Shown: positions 52,587 through 60,922, counted from the stretch's first letter. The stretch is 64,000 bases of DNA from Clostridiales bacterium (GCA_019418545.1 DYBQ01000001.1:62001-126000), one strand, 5' to 3'. Notes: generated by a model from the letters alone, not told the origin. Program-made: numbers and translations.

Positions 52587-53560
52587 GCGATTACACGCCC
52601 GGGTTGCTGATTTTTTGCAGCATCGACAGGTTTTGCGAACCGGACATAGTCAAACAGCCGTGCCCAGTTTTCCGATACATCCGCATCGCCGGTCAGAGAT
52701 TTGAGATTGTCGTCGATGAAAGGATAGTCGAAAGTCCCAATTCTGAAACAGTCCCGGAACAGCGATACCGTTGCCTTATACTCCATCGTGCCGAAAGGAT
52801 TTCTGCTGCCGGACGCACGGACCGACATCATATAATCCCCTGCTTTGCCTTTACCCATGACTTCTTCCGGGACTGAAAGTTCCATGAATCCAACTGTCAT
52901 ATCCAGGTTCGGCTTCTCATCCCAGATACGAAACAGCGTTTTGACATCCGGTGCCGTGCTCATATCCCCCCACTTGATTTTCCTGTGGTCTTCCATGAGC
53001 AGGTTCCTACCTGCCTCCAAGAGCGCCTCATAGTATGCGCCCATCTCGCTGTCTTCTTCTACCGGAACGCAAACCGTTCTGGTGTCTGCGTAAGTCGTGT
53101 CGGGTACTTCGAGGGAAACTTCCGTCGTCATCCAGGCCCGTTCCGGCTGCATGACATCCACATCATCGTAGTCGATGCCATATACCGTCAGGTAATCCCG
53201 GACATTCACAATCTGACGGTGCTCCTTGTCCCCGGGAATGCTTCCCATGGCCTCGGCATTATCCAAGGTGACGAACGCAGGCAACCCACTGGCGATTCTG
53301 CTGTTGTTGATGAACATGACAGCACCCGCGTCCTGATGGATGTCAAGAACATCCGCTACGATTCCTTCGAGGTCCTTATACTGTTTTCCGTGATACATCA
53401 GCAATCCCGCTGACGCATCCACCGCTCTTGTGTTTGGCAAATCATATGCTGCCCACGTTTTTTCCTTTTTCTGCTGCAGATACACTGCTTTCCGTCCGTT
53501 TTTGAAATCATGCAATGCTGCCAACCGTTTAAGATAGAATTTCTGATTTTCACTGAACAT
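52583..53560 (-). CDS. Hypothetical protein (325 aa)
   Basis: A 325-residue soluble protein with no recognisable family. It has a basic N-terminus (FYLKRLAALHDFKNGRKAVY) and a central acidic segment, with a later aromatic strand region (YKATVSLFRDCFRIGTFDYP). GGAG lies before the ATG. It has its own P10 promoter and attenuator, and its stop overlaps the -35 box of P9. Confidence 0.65.
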   Translation of the reverse strand: MFSENQKFYLKRLAALHDFKNGRKAVYLQQKKEKTWAAYDLPNTRAVDASAGLLMYHGKQYKDLEGIVADVLDIHQDAGAVMFINNSRIASGLPAFVTLDNAEAMGSIPGDKEHRQIVNVRDYLTVYGIDYDDVDVMQPERAWMTTEVSLEVPDTTYADTRTVCVPVEEDSEMGAYYEALLEAGRNLLMEDHRKIKWGDMSTAPDVKTLFRIWDEKPNLDMTVGFMELSVPEEVMGKGKAGDYMMSVRASGSRNPFGTMEYKATVSLFRDCFRIGTFDYPFIDDNLKSLTGDADVSENWARLFDYVRFAKPVDAAKNQQPGRVIA

Positions 53561-53578
53561 TGTTTACGCTCCTTCACG

Positions 53579-53616
53579 CAAAAATAAAAGGCAGACTCTC
53601 TTTCGAGAATCTGCCC
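53579..53616 (-). terminator. Leader attenuator of the 325-aa gene
   Basis: GGCAGATTCTC and GAGAGTCTGCC form a stem followed by TTTTATTTTTG, between P10 and the start at 53560. Confidence 0.8.
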
Positions 53617-53669
53617 GGTTTCGGGTTTATGAATGGTAATGAGTGTCTGGTATCTATCGTACAATCTCT

Positions 53670-53697
53670 ATTGTACGGGGTTCGCACAAACGGACAA
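53670..53697 (-). promoter_or_regulatory. Promoter P10
   Basis: TTGTCC, 16 bp with TGCGAACCCC, TACAAT. The leader begins with GATTGTACGATAGATACCAG. Confidence 0.8.
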
Positions 53698-53703
53698 GGC
53701 CCT

Positions 53704-54192
53704 TTATGCAGTAAGAGGCGGGGTTTTCGGAGTATCCGGAGATTTTTTTGCAGAATTTTTCTCAGCATCGACATCCACGATGAATGACGAGATATCGAAT
53801 GTCGATGCAACTGCTTTTGCCGCGAACGGCTTGAATGCGACTTTCGGCACAAACGGAACAAAGGAATTTTTCAGACAGGAATTCAGAGTCTGGATATACT
53901 GCTGCATACGCTTTGTGGCGCAGGTTTTCCCAATCTTCCGCGTTAAATATTCCGCATAGCAGTCCGTCATGCCGAGAATCGTATCGGCGAGAACACTGTT
54001 GCCCTCTGAGAACTTCCTGACATCCTTGACCCATTTCATGAACGCTTTGCTGTTCAGAAGATACGGAATAAGCCGCGCATCCTCATAGCACATCTTCTTC
54101 ACCATATCCACCGTGAAATTCTCGCCGTATTCACTGCGCCTATGGTTCGTGAAACACGACTTGAACTCGGGGCCCAACTCATTACCAATCAT
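53704..54192 (-). CDS. Hypothetical protein (162 aa)
   Basis: A 162-residue protein from the ATG at 54192 (AAGGAGGGTG upstream). The N-terminal 110 residues are helical (NFTVDMVKKMCYEDARLIPY). The C-terminal part has a FVPFVPKVAFKPFAAKAVAS motif and a Ser/Pro/Thr-rich tail. It is the last gene of the SecYEG operon. No family recognised. Confidence 0.65.
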   Translation of the reverse strand: MIGNELGPEFKSCFTNHRRSEYGENFTVDMVKKMCYEDARLIPYLLNSKAFMKWVKDVRKFSEGNSVLADTILGMTDCYAEYLTRKIGKTCATKRMQQYIQTLNSCLKNSFVPFVPKVAFKPFAAKAVASTFDISSFIVDVDAEKNSAKKSPDTPKTPPLTA

Positions 54193-54206
54193 AAAAACAC
54201 CCTCCT

Positions 54207-54686
54207 TCACTGTTCTTTGCGCTTTTTCTTGGTTTCCTTGTATTCGAGCAGCTGTTCCGGCGTTGTGAACTTATGCGCCCGCATCGAACTGTAGCACTTA
54301 CCGCACACGCCACGGCATAGGATTGGGCTTGCGCCGCAGACGATACAGGGTTTCTCACTGCGTTCTTGCTGTTCAGCCCTTGTATGCCCCTGTGACCGGA
54401 GTATCGCATTGTTCATCAAAGACCGCCAGCACTTCTTGCAAAGCCCGAAATACCCGGCTTTCTCTGCGCACAGCACGCATTTTCCGTCCCGTCCGCAGCG
54501 ATTCGTGTAGATAGAACGGATTTGTTCCTTGACCATTGCTTTTGCCTTGTAAATCCATTCTTCATCCTGTGACTCGACCGCCAAATTCAGCTGTTTCCAA
54601 TATTGATTCCATTCCTGCGGAGTCAGTCTGCATTCCGGCAAAGGCTTTCGATTCCTTCTATCCTGTCGAATCTTGTATCTTGCCAT
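54207..54686 (-). CDS. Zinc-cluster protein (CxxC pairs)
   Basis: A 159-residue basic protein. Two CxxC-rich clusters are visible: CVLCAEKAGYFGLCKKCWRS near residue 68 and CIVCGASPILCRGVCGKC near 113. Each could bind zinc. The ends are rich in Lys and Arg. Probably a nucleic-acid-binding protein. It follows a lipoprotein gene in the SecYEG operon. Confidence 0.75.
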   Translation of the reverse strand: MARYKIRQDRRNRKPLPECRLTPQEWNQYWKQLNLAVESQDEEWIYKAKAMVKEQIRSIYTNRCGRDGKCVLCAEKAGYFGLCKKCWRSLMNNAILRSQGHTRAEQQERSEKPCIVCGASPILCRGVCGKCYSSMRAHKFTTPEQLLEYKETKKKRKEQ

Positions 54687-54690
54687 GAAA

Positions 54691-55881
54691 TCACCATTCG
54701 GGGTCCAGCACCGAGAGTTCTGTAAAGATGTCTTTGCTGGAATCAATCGACACAACTTTCCAAGCACCATTGATAAGACGCATATTGATAGTAGCCTTCA
54801 CACGGGCATCGCCGTTCGTGGTGCTGACCTTGATTTTCACGTCCATAACGATACCGTCGTTACCGTCAAGGCGGTAGGTGTATGCGTCAGGATACCCTTC
54901 CAGCGTATCGTCTGGGGTCACGGAAACATTCGTTACAGAGGCACCGATAGCCTTTTTGCGGGCATTTTCCTCTGCGGTCGTCACATCATCCTCGTTTTCC
55001 AGCGGAGTCGGAACGCATTTCGCGATTTCGTTGGAATCGAGCAGGACATTCGAGAAGTCCGTCTCCCCTGCCCCGATAGACAGAAGCCGGTAAGATTCTT
55101 TCAGAACGGCTTCCAGCTTTGCCTGGTATGTCGCTTTCGTATCAACATCAAGGTCTGCGAGCAGGATATGGTTTACCGTGCCATCAGAGGTCACATCATA
55201 GACATGCCCGTTATAGTCGCCCATATCATTGGTGATGACATAGGTGGAATTGCTTTCGAGGTCAAGAGCCCGGGGCAGTGTTACCATCCACTCACCCGTA
55301 GCAGCGCTCTTAGCCGCATACGAGGAAAGGTCAGTGCCCTCGAAGGTGACCTTGTTAGTAGGTGCCGAGAACGCATAATCCTTGATGACGCCGGTCGGAG
55401 GCGTCAGCGCCCAAGCACCATTCACATAATCGACATTCATCGTATAATCAGGCTGCGTATCGGTGGTGACATCCTTGGGTGATTTCATGTAGATGTTCAG
55501 AACGGCAGAAGCACCGTCCTTGGCGGAATTCAGGCAGATGGATTTCATCTCTGCTTTCTGGAAAGTCTCGTAGTTATTCACGATGACGTAGCTTTGCAGC
55601 TTATCCCCGAAAGTATTCGGAACGCCGAGTGCTTTTGCAGCCGCAGCGGCGTCACCTTTCTGCAAACTGTCCACGAAATCATAGAACGGCTGTTCGTATT
55701 CCGTGAGGTTATTGCTGATAAGGCGTTTAAGACCCGTCTGGGTCTCCTCTTCCTGCAGTTGCTGCGCCAATACTGCTGCATCCGAAGCCGCCTGTTCTTC
55801 CGGGGTCAGCTTTTTACTGCATCCCGCCATCATACCGACGGCCAGCAACCCCGTCAGCAGACATGCAATGATTCGTTTCAT
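54691..55881 (-). CDS. Lipoprotein in the SecYEG operon (396 aa)
   Basis: The N-terminus ends in a clear lipobox (signal peptide then VGMMAGCSKK, Cys21), so a lipid-anchored protein is expected. Two beta-rich halves follow, each with Ala/Asp-rich repeats (DVTTDTQPDYTMNVDYVNG), and a C-terminal DARVKATINMRLINGAWKVV segment like DUF4878/NTF2-type folds. GGAG precedes the ATG. The function is unknown. Confidence 0.75.
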   Translation of the reverse strand: MKRIIACLLTGLLAVGMMAGCSKKLTPEEQAASDAAVLAQQLQEEETQTGLKRLISNNLTEYEQPFYDFVDSLQKGDAAAAAKALGVPNTFGDKLQSYVIVNNYETFQKAEMKSICLNSAKDGASAVLNIYMKSPKDVTTDTQPDYTMNVDYVNGAWALTPPTGVIKDYAFSAPTNKVTFEGTDLSSYAAKSAATGEWMVTLPRALDLESNSTYVITNDMGDYNGHVYDVTSDGTVNHILLADLDVDTKATYQAKLEAVLKESYRLLSIGAGETDFSNVLLDSNEIAKCVPTPLENEDDVTTAEENARKKAIGASVTNVSVTPDDTLEGYPDAYTYRLDGNDGIVMDVKIKVSTTNGDARVKATINMRLINGAWKVVSIDSSKDIFTELSVLDPEW

Positions 55882-55905
55882 GGTATTAGTCTCCTTACAA
55901 CGGCA

Positions 55906-56301
55906 TCAGCCAACGGTATTGATGTTGACATTGCCGTTGCTGTCAACCCAATCATTGTCATAGAAAATTTCGAACATATCCTTGATGGTATCGGCTTTGC
56001 ACAGTTCCTGCCGCGTAGTAGCGTTGCCGTTCTCATCGCGTCCGGACGCATACACGATGCATTTACCGTTCTTATCGACCTCGACATCGACCTTCGCCGT
56101 CTCATCGGTTTTGTTGATGTTTTTCTGCAACTCCTTTGCCGCTTCCTGAATAGATGCCAGCATCTCATCATCAGTCAAGGTCACCAGCTGCATAGCGCTC
56201 GAATATGTCTCTACCTCAGACGACGCTGCCGGAGCCGAGCTGCATCCTGACAACATGACCAGCGCGGCAAGAGCCGTCGCCATCATCACTTTTACTTTCA
56301 T
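55906..56301 (-). CDS. Small lipoprotein in the SecYEG operon
   Basis: A 131-residue protein from the ATG at 56301 (GAGGTGTGGT upstream). The signal peptide ends MLSGC (Cys20), a good lipobox, then a short Ser/Ala spacer and a compact alpha/beta domain. Co-transcribed with SecE, SecG and SecY, so its own export may go through this channel. Confidence 0.75.
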   Translation of the reverse strand: MKVKVMMATALAALVMLSGCSSAPAASSEVETYSSAMQLVTLTDDEMLASIQEAAKELQKNINKTDETAKVDVEVDKNGKCIVYASGRDENGNATTRQELCKADTIKDMFEIFYDNDWVDSNGNVNINTVG

Positions 56302-56309
56302 ACCACACC

Positions 56310-56513
56310 TCATACAATCAGTTTCAGCAGCGCACCGAACAGTGTATCAGCCGCTACCATGAACAGAGAGGTTGCCGCAACCACAGCCAGAATCACGCTG
56401 GTCCGTTTCGTAGTCTCGGCACCACTCAGCCAGGTCACGTTCGACGGATGAATCAGGTTCAAGACCTTCGCTGGAATGTCCCGAACTTTGATTTTCTCTT
56501 TAGCTTTTTCCAT
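56310..56513 (-). CDS. secE: SecE-like translocon subunit
   Basis: A 67-residue protein from the ATG at 56513. A basic amphipathic N-terminus leads to VTWLSGAETTKRTSVILAVV and one transmembrane helix ending ADTLFGALLKLIV. This matches the conserved SecE block (WPs..E..k.t..V) with Leu in place of the usual Pro. One TM helix is typical of short bacterial SecE. It clamps SecY in the translocon. It overlaps the small lipoprotein leader. Confidence 0.8.
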   Translation of the reverse strand: MEKAKEKIKVRDIPAKVLNLIHPSNVTWLSGAETTKRTSVILAVVAATSLFMVAADTLFGALLKLIV

Positions 56514-56526
56514 CACTGTCCCCCCT

Positions 56527-56769
56527 TTAGAAACGAGCACCGTATACGGTCAAGGCGAGAATCAGCACCGCAATAACCGATGCCGATACTGCCACGACCT
56601 TATTCAGTTTGCCGTTATCTTTATTCCGGCGCGTAGCCATGAAATCACTCGCACCGCCAATCGCCGCATTCACACCACTCTTTTCGTTCTTCACAAAGTA
56701 GCAGAATGTACTTGCCAAGAGACTCGCTACCAGAATCAAAAGGCCGATAATAAACTCGATAATGCTCAT
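56527..56769 (-). CDS. secG: SecG-like translocon subunit
   Basis: An 80-residue protein with two transmembrane helices. The hallmark SecG loop GVNAAIGGASDFMATRRNKD between them, and the following NKVVAVSASVIAVLILALTV helix, match SecG. AAGGAG precedes the ATG. It is encoded between SecY and SecE, as a compact accessory translocon block. Confidence 0.85.
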   Translation of the reverse strand: MSIIEFIIGLLILVASLLASTFCYFVKNEKSGVNAAIGGASDFMATRRNKDNGKLNKVVAVSASVIAVLILALTVYGARF

Positions 56770-56779
56770 GCCGTTCTCC

Positions 56780-58057
56780 TTATTCCAAGAATCCCTTATG
56801 GTGCCGAACCGTCATGTATCCCTCGATGCTTCTCACAACTTCGAGAGCCACACCTGTCAGAATCATAAGACTGGTTCCGCCGAAAGAAATCCGCACCCCG
56901 CTCATGGCGCTGAACACCATAGGCGTCAAAGCAATCGCTGCCAGATAGAAAGAACCGGTAAGTGCCATACGATGAAGCGCCTTATTGAGCATATCCGTAG
57001 TAGGCGTTCCCGGACGAATACCGGGAATCGTGCCACCCTGCTTGCGAAGGCTTCCCGCCATCGATACGGCATCAAACTGAATCTCGATATAGAAGAAGTT
57101 GAACGCTGCAATCAGCAATACATACAGAAGACAATACAGCCAACTCTCGGTCGTGAACACCGACAATACCGCGTGCAGTCTCTGATGCTTCGTGGCGTCA
57201 ATGAACATGTCCAGCGTTGCGGGAAGGCTCATGATAACGCCAGCGAAGATGATAGGCATAACGCCGCTCATCAGCAGCTTGATGGGAATATAGGATGCTG
57301 CCGGACGTACCCGCTGCGTTCTGGCTGCGTACTGGACCGGTACTCTGCGCTCTGCTCCATCACTGTAGGTCACGAACCACACCGCCGCGAGCATAGCGAC
57401 TGCTGTCAGAATTCCAATGAGAGAGTATAGCCATTCCCCCACCTTGACCTTGCCGACGACATTCGTAACGATAGAGTTGATATCGCTCCACCGTGATACG
57501 ATACCGGCAAAAATCAGCAGTGACACACCGTTTCCGATACCGTATTCATCGATTCGTCCGCCCAGCCAGACGGAAATCTGAGACCCGGCGAGGAAGGTTG
57601 CGATGATGACAATGGCTGCAAAGATACCACTCTTACCAGCCGTGTACTTCAAGGCACCGTAATTGCGGAGAACGAAATAGTACCCGACACTCATCACAAC
57701 TGCCATCGCAAGAGCGATTCGCTTTGTGTATTCATCCAGTTTATCCTTGCCGGTCGTTTCCTTCTGCAAGGCTTCCCAGCTGGGAAGCGCCACACACAAC
57801 AGCTGCGTGATGATGGATGCGTTGATATACGGGCTCACGCCGAGCGCAAAGAACGCACTTCTCGAAAGCGCACCGCCGGAGAGCATGTTCATGTACCCGA
57901 AGATACTGTTGTTCGAGAACATCGCATCCAGAGCGGTATTCGACACGAACGGAACCGGAAGGCAGCAGCCGAGCCGGAACGCCAAGAGCAGAAGAAGCGT
58001 TACGAGGATTTTCCCTCGCAGTTCTTCAATTTTCCAGATAGCTTTCAGCTTATTCAA
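56780..58057 (-). CDS. secY: SecY-like translocon channel
   Basis: The 425-residue protein has about ten transmembrane helices and full SecY signatures. MLSGGALSRSAFFALGVSPY and ASIITQLL are in the plug and lateral-gate region, RRVPVQYAARTQRV is the C4 loop, and LRKQGGTIPGIRPGTPT is the C5 loop that contacts SecA. The end GGTSLMILTGVALEVVRSIE is typical. Length fits the family. The start codon is TTG with GAGGTAG upstream. No SecA gene is seen, so it probably uses host SecA. It sits in an operon beginning with bactofilin. Confidence 0.95.
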   Translation of the reverse strand: MNKLKAIWKIEELRGKILVTLLLLLAFRLGCCLPVPFVSNTALDAMFSNNSIFGYMNMLSGGALSRSAFFALGVSPYINASIITQLLCVALPSWEALQKETTGKDKLDEYTKRIALAMAVVMSVGYYFVLRNYGALKYTAGKSGIFAAIVIIATFLAGSQISVWLGGRIDEYGIGNGVSLLIFAGIVSRWSDINSIVTNVVGKVKVGEWLYSLIGILTAVAMLAAVWFVTYSDGAERRVPVQYAARTQRVRPAASYIPIKLLMSGVMPIIFAGVIMSLPATLDMFIDATKHQRLHAVLSVFTTESWLYCLLYVLLIAAFNFFYIEIQFDAVSMAGSLRKQGGTIPGIRPGTPTTDMLNKALHRMALTGSFYLAAIALTPMVFSAMSGVRISFGGTSLMILTGVALEVVRSIEGYMTVRHHKGFLE

Positions 58058-58087
58058 TGTTTTATCTACCTCTTGTTGGAAAGCCGC

Positions 58088-58816
58088 TTAGTGCTTTGCT
58101 TTGTTATCGTCGTTCTTGGGCTTATCCATGTATTTCTCGATTTTCGGGTAATTCTTGTCACCCGGCTTAACGGCATCCGTGCCCGGGACATCGTAGTGAA
58201 CCAGAGGCTTTTCTGCCTCACGCTCTTCCTTGTCGCCGGGCTTTGTCATCTCGATTTTTGCAGCGATTCTGGCACCCGGCTCGACCGTCAGGACCCCGCA
58301 CCGGATATACTCACCGATGACCGCTGCATGTTCCCCGAACACATCTTCCTTACAGGTGATATTGCCTTCGATGGCACCATTGACGACAGCCTTCGTATCT
58401 GCCTCAATGTTTCCCTTGATTTTGCCGCCGTGCATCTGCAACTCGGCGCATTTCACATTGCCTTCAACGTAGCACTGCTCTCCGACACAGGTGACGATAG
58501 CTGCCACGATATCACCCATCACGCGCCCCGCCACCATGACGGCGTCCTTCACTTCGATACCACCATTGATGACGGCATCCGGGGAAATCACGCAGATGCT
58601 CTCATGCTGCTTCATCATCTCCTCAGCCGCCAACTGACTCTGGTTTTTCTTCGGCATCATGATTTCGGTGTCTTCCTCAGGATGCATCCGCTCCTCGGCA
58701 CCATCCCCGACACCCAATGCTTCCATCACCTGGTCGCCGATACTCTGCTTGTGTTCCTCTGCGGCATCCAGCGCAGCGGTATCAGCTGCCAGTTTCTTCG
58801 TATTAAATAATTGCAT
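58088..58816 (-). CDS. Bactofilin-like cytoskeletal protein
   Basis: The 242-residue protein has a helical N-terminus, then a DUF583/bactofilin beta-helix (about residues 72-190) with alternating Gly, Val and Ile words such as GRVMGDIVAAIVTCVGEQCY and KGNIEADTKAVVNGAIEGNI. A Lys/Asp/Glu-rich tail follows. Bactofilins polymerise and localise envelope machinery. It is first in the SecYEG operon, so it could position the translocon. GGAGG lies before the ATG. Confidence 0.85.
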   Translation of the reverse strand: MQLFNTKKLAADTAALDAAEEHKQSIGDQVMEALGVGDGAEERMHPEEDTEIMMPKKNQSQLAAEEMMKQHESICVISPDAVINGGIEVKDAVMVAGRVMGDIVAAIVTCVGEQCYVEGNVKCAELQMHGGKIKGNIEADTKAVVNGAIEGNITCKEDVFGEHAAVIGEYIRCGVLTVEPGARIAAKIEMTKPGDKEEREAEKPLVHYDVPGTDAVKPGDKNYPKIEKYMDKPKNDDNKAKH

Positions 58817-58833
58817 ATTCTTCCTCCGATAAA

Positions 58834-58856
58834 TAACGTGTATTTAATACAATCAT
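58834..58856. promoter_or_regulatory. Operator-like motif shared with 63.95 kb
   Basis: The sequence AACGTGTATTTAATACAATC plus ATG closely matches AATGTGTATTCAGTACAACC plus ATG at 63946-63968. Here it lies in the bactofilin leader near the start codon. Confidence 0.5.
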
Positions 58857-58866
58857 GACTTTACCT

Positions 58867-58902
58867 GAAAAACTTGGCATCACCAACCGGTAATGCCAAA
58901 TT
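58867..58902 (-). terminator. Leader attenuator of the bactofilin/SecYEG operon
   Basis: TTTGGCATTACC and GGTGATGCCAAG form a stem, then TTTTTCAGG, between P11 and the start at 58816. Confidence 0.75.
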
Positions 58903-58921
58903 TATGGTAAGTCCTATCCTT

Positions 58922-58949
58922 ATTATCTGCTGTTCGCAAGCGCGGTCAA
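58922..58949 (-). promoter_or_regulatory. Promoter P11 (bactofilin/SecYEG operon)
   Basis: TTGACC, 16 bp with TGCGAACAGC, GATAAT. The -35 box overlaps the TGA stop of the RecG gene. Confidence 0.8.
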
Positions 58950-60922
58950 GATTTTTTCGCAGCGAGCAAAACATCCTTGGAAGCCTGAGTCCGGATTTCC
59001 TTATACAGCTTCGGATATTTCAGCATCGTTTCCATGTACATATCTTTGCCGCTCTGTTTCACGCCGAGAATCTGTCCGGTGCCGCGCAGTTCAAGGTCTT
59101 TCTCTGCAATCTTGAAGCCGTCCGTTGTCGCTGCCATCGTTTGAAGGCGTTCGTTCTCCTTGTCCTGAGAAAGGAGTACGCAATAACTCTGAAAGCTGCT
59201 GCGCCCGACACGACCGCGAAGCTGATGCAGCTGTGCCAATCCGAACCGCTCGGCGTTCTTGATGACGATGACGGTCGAGTTCGGAACATTGACGCCGACC
59301 TCAACAATCGTTGTAGAAATCAGTATATCGGCGCTGCCTGCCGCGAACTTATCAATACCAGCCTGCACATCTTTTGCTTTCATATCCCCGGAGATAGCCT
59401 CGATACGAACACCGGGATATTTTGCGAACCAGGCTTTGAGATTCTGTGCGGTCGTTTCGACCGACTCTACGCCCGCCAAAGCATCGGAGTCGGAATCCTC
59501 AATCAGCGGGCAGATAACATAGCACTGATGCCCCTGCTTGATTTGCTTATATACGGATTCCATGCAGGTATTCTCGTTCGACCAGACGATAGTCTTGACG
59601 GGTTTGCGCCCGGCAGGCATCGTATGGATGTTGACGATTTCAGTGCCTTCCCCGTACAGCGTAGTTGCCAGCGTTCTCGGGATAGGTGTAGCGCTCATAC
59701 TGATATTATGAACGCCTTCCTTTGCTTTCTGCTTAAGACCCTCACGCTGCTCTACGCCGAATCGGTGCTCCTCGTCCACAATCGTAAGACCCAGTTTCTT
59801 GAACTTTACCTTATCGGAAAAGATAGAATGTGTACCTACCACAACATTCGCTTCGCCTGAAGCAATTTTCGCGAGCGCTGCCTTCTCTTCCCGGACTTTC
59901 ATGCCGCCGTGCAGGAACACGGTAGTGTACCCGAACTTAGCGAGGAAATTCGTGAAATCATCATAGTGCTGTCCGGCCAGTACCAGCGTCGGACACATTA
60001 CCGCACACTGATATCCGTTCATAGCCATACCGAGTGCTGCGATTTGCGCTACGACAGTTTTGCCACAACCGACATCACCCTGAACGAGTGCATCCACACG
60101 GTTTCCCAGTTGCATCTCTTCCAGAACATGACGCACTGCCTTATTCTGGTCTTCCGTCAGCGCAAACGGCAATTCGTTCTGGGCTTTCTTGACGACAGCC
60201 GCTGCGTCTTTGATTCTAAACGGAGATACTTTTGCTGCTTCTGCCTTCTTTACTTCCAGACCGTAGCAGAACGGATACAATACATCCACGGCTCGGCGGC
60301 GTCTTGAAAGCATGATATCGGTTTCGTCCTGCGGCGCATGTGCCATCCGCACACAACGGGCAAGTTCCGGAACTCTCAGTGCGTTTCTCTGCTCCTCAGT
60401 AAGAGGGTCCGAGACACATTTACGGATATAGGGTAATGCCAGTGCAATCGCATCCAGAAGATACTCGTCCGACATACCCTTGATTTTCCGGTATATAGGT
60501 TTGATGCAGAACGCTGTCTGCAAATCGCACGACACGAAATCCGGTGCCGATATCGTCAGACTCTTATACTCATCGCTCCAGCTTGAGACACCGCCTACCG
60601 CCAGCATCTGCCCTACACTGAACTGTCTGGCACGATACGACTGATTGAACCAGAACACCGAGCAAAAATTGTTGCCGTCCGAGAGACGGAGCATGAAGTG
60701 CTTTCCGTTGATGACTCTGGTACTAACTACCTGTCCCCTGACCGCTACATGCTGTCCCGCATACTGCTTTCCATCCGCGAGGCTGATAGGGTTTCTGAAA
60801 TCGAGGTATTTGGTAGGATAGAACATGAGCAGGTCCCGTACAGTACAGATACCTTTCGCAGCAAACTGAGATGCTTTACGCGGCGTAATTCCGATATCTG
60901 TCAACTGCATAGTCTCAGTCAT
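58946..60922 (-). CDS. recG: RecG-type DNA helicase
   Basis: The 658-residue protein is RecG. The wedge domain is at the N-terminus (RKASQFAAKGICTVRDLLMF). Helicase motifs include VQGDVGCGKTVVAQIAAL near residue 276, VDEEHRFGVEQREGLKQ near 377, MSATPIPRT, and the late QLRGRVGRSSFQSYCVL. RecG remodels forks and Holliday junctions. The start is either of two adjacent ATGs near 60922, after GGAGGGACG. It overlaps the end of the RecD2 gene by eight bases. Confidence 0.92.
   Translation of the reverse strand: MTETMQLTDIGITPRKASQFAAKGICTVRDLLMFYPTKYLDFRNPISLADGKQYAGQHVAVRGQVVSTRVINGKHFMLRLSDGNNFCSVFWFNQSYRARQFSVGQMLAVGGVSSWSDEYKSLTISAPDFVSCDLQTAFCIKPIYRKIKGMSDEYLLDAIALALPYIRKCVSDPLTEEQRNALRVPELARCVRMAHAPQDETDIMLSRRRRAVDVLYPFCYGLEVKKAEAAKVSPFRIKDAAAVVKKAQNELPFALTEDQNKAVRHVLEEMQLGNRVDALVQGDVGCGKTVVAQIAALGMAMNGYQCAVMCPTLVLAGQHYDDFTNFLAKFGYTTVFLHGGMKVREEKAALAKIASGEANVVVGTHSIFSDKVKFKKLGLTIVDEEHRFGVEQREGLKQKAKEGVHNISMSATPIPRTLATTLYGEGTEIVNIHTMPAGRKPVKTIVWSNENTCMESVYKQIKQGHQCYVICPLIEDSDSDALAGVESVETTAQNLKAWFAKYPGVRIEAISGDMKAKDVQAGIDKFAAGSADILISTTIVEVGVNVPNSTVIVIKNAERFGLAQLHQLRGRVGRSSFQSYCVLLSQDKENERLQTMAATTDGFKIAEKDLELRGTGQILGVKQSGKDMYMETMLKYPKLYKEIRTQASKDVLLAAKKS

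Noticed and set aside
56780..58057. SecY as part of the host chromosomal ribosomal-protein operon
   Set aside because: No ribosomal protein, adk or map genes flank it; SecG and SecE are adjacent and the operon starts with bactofilin.
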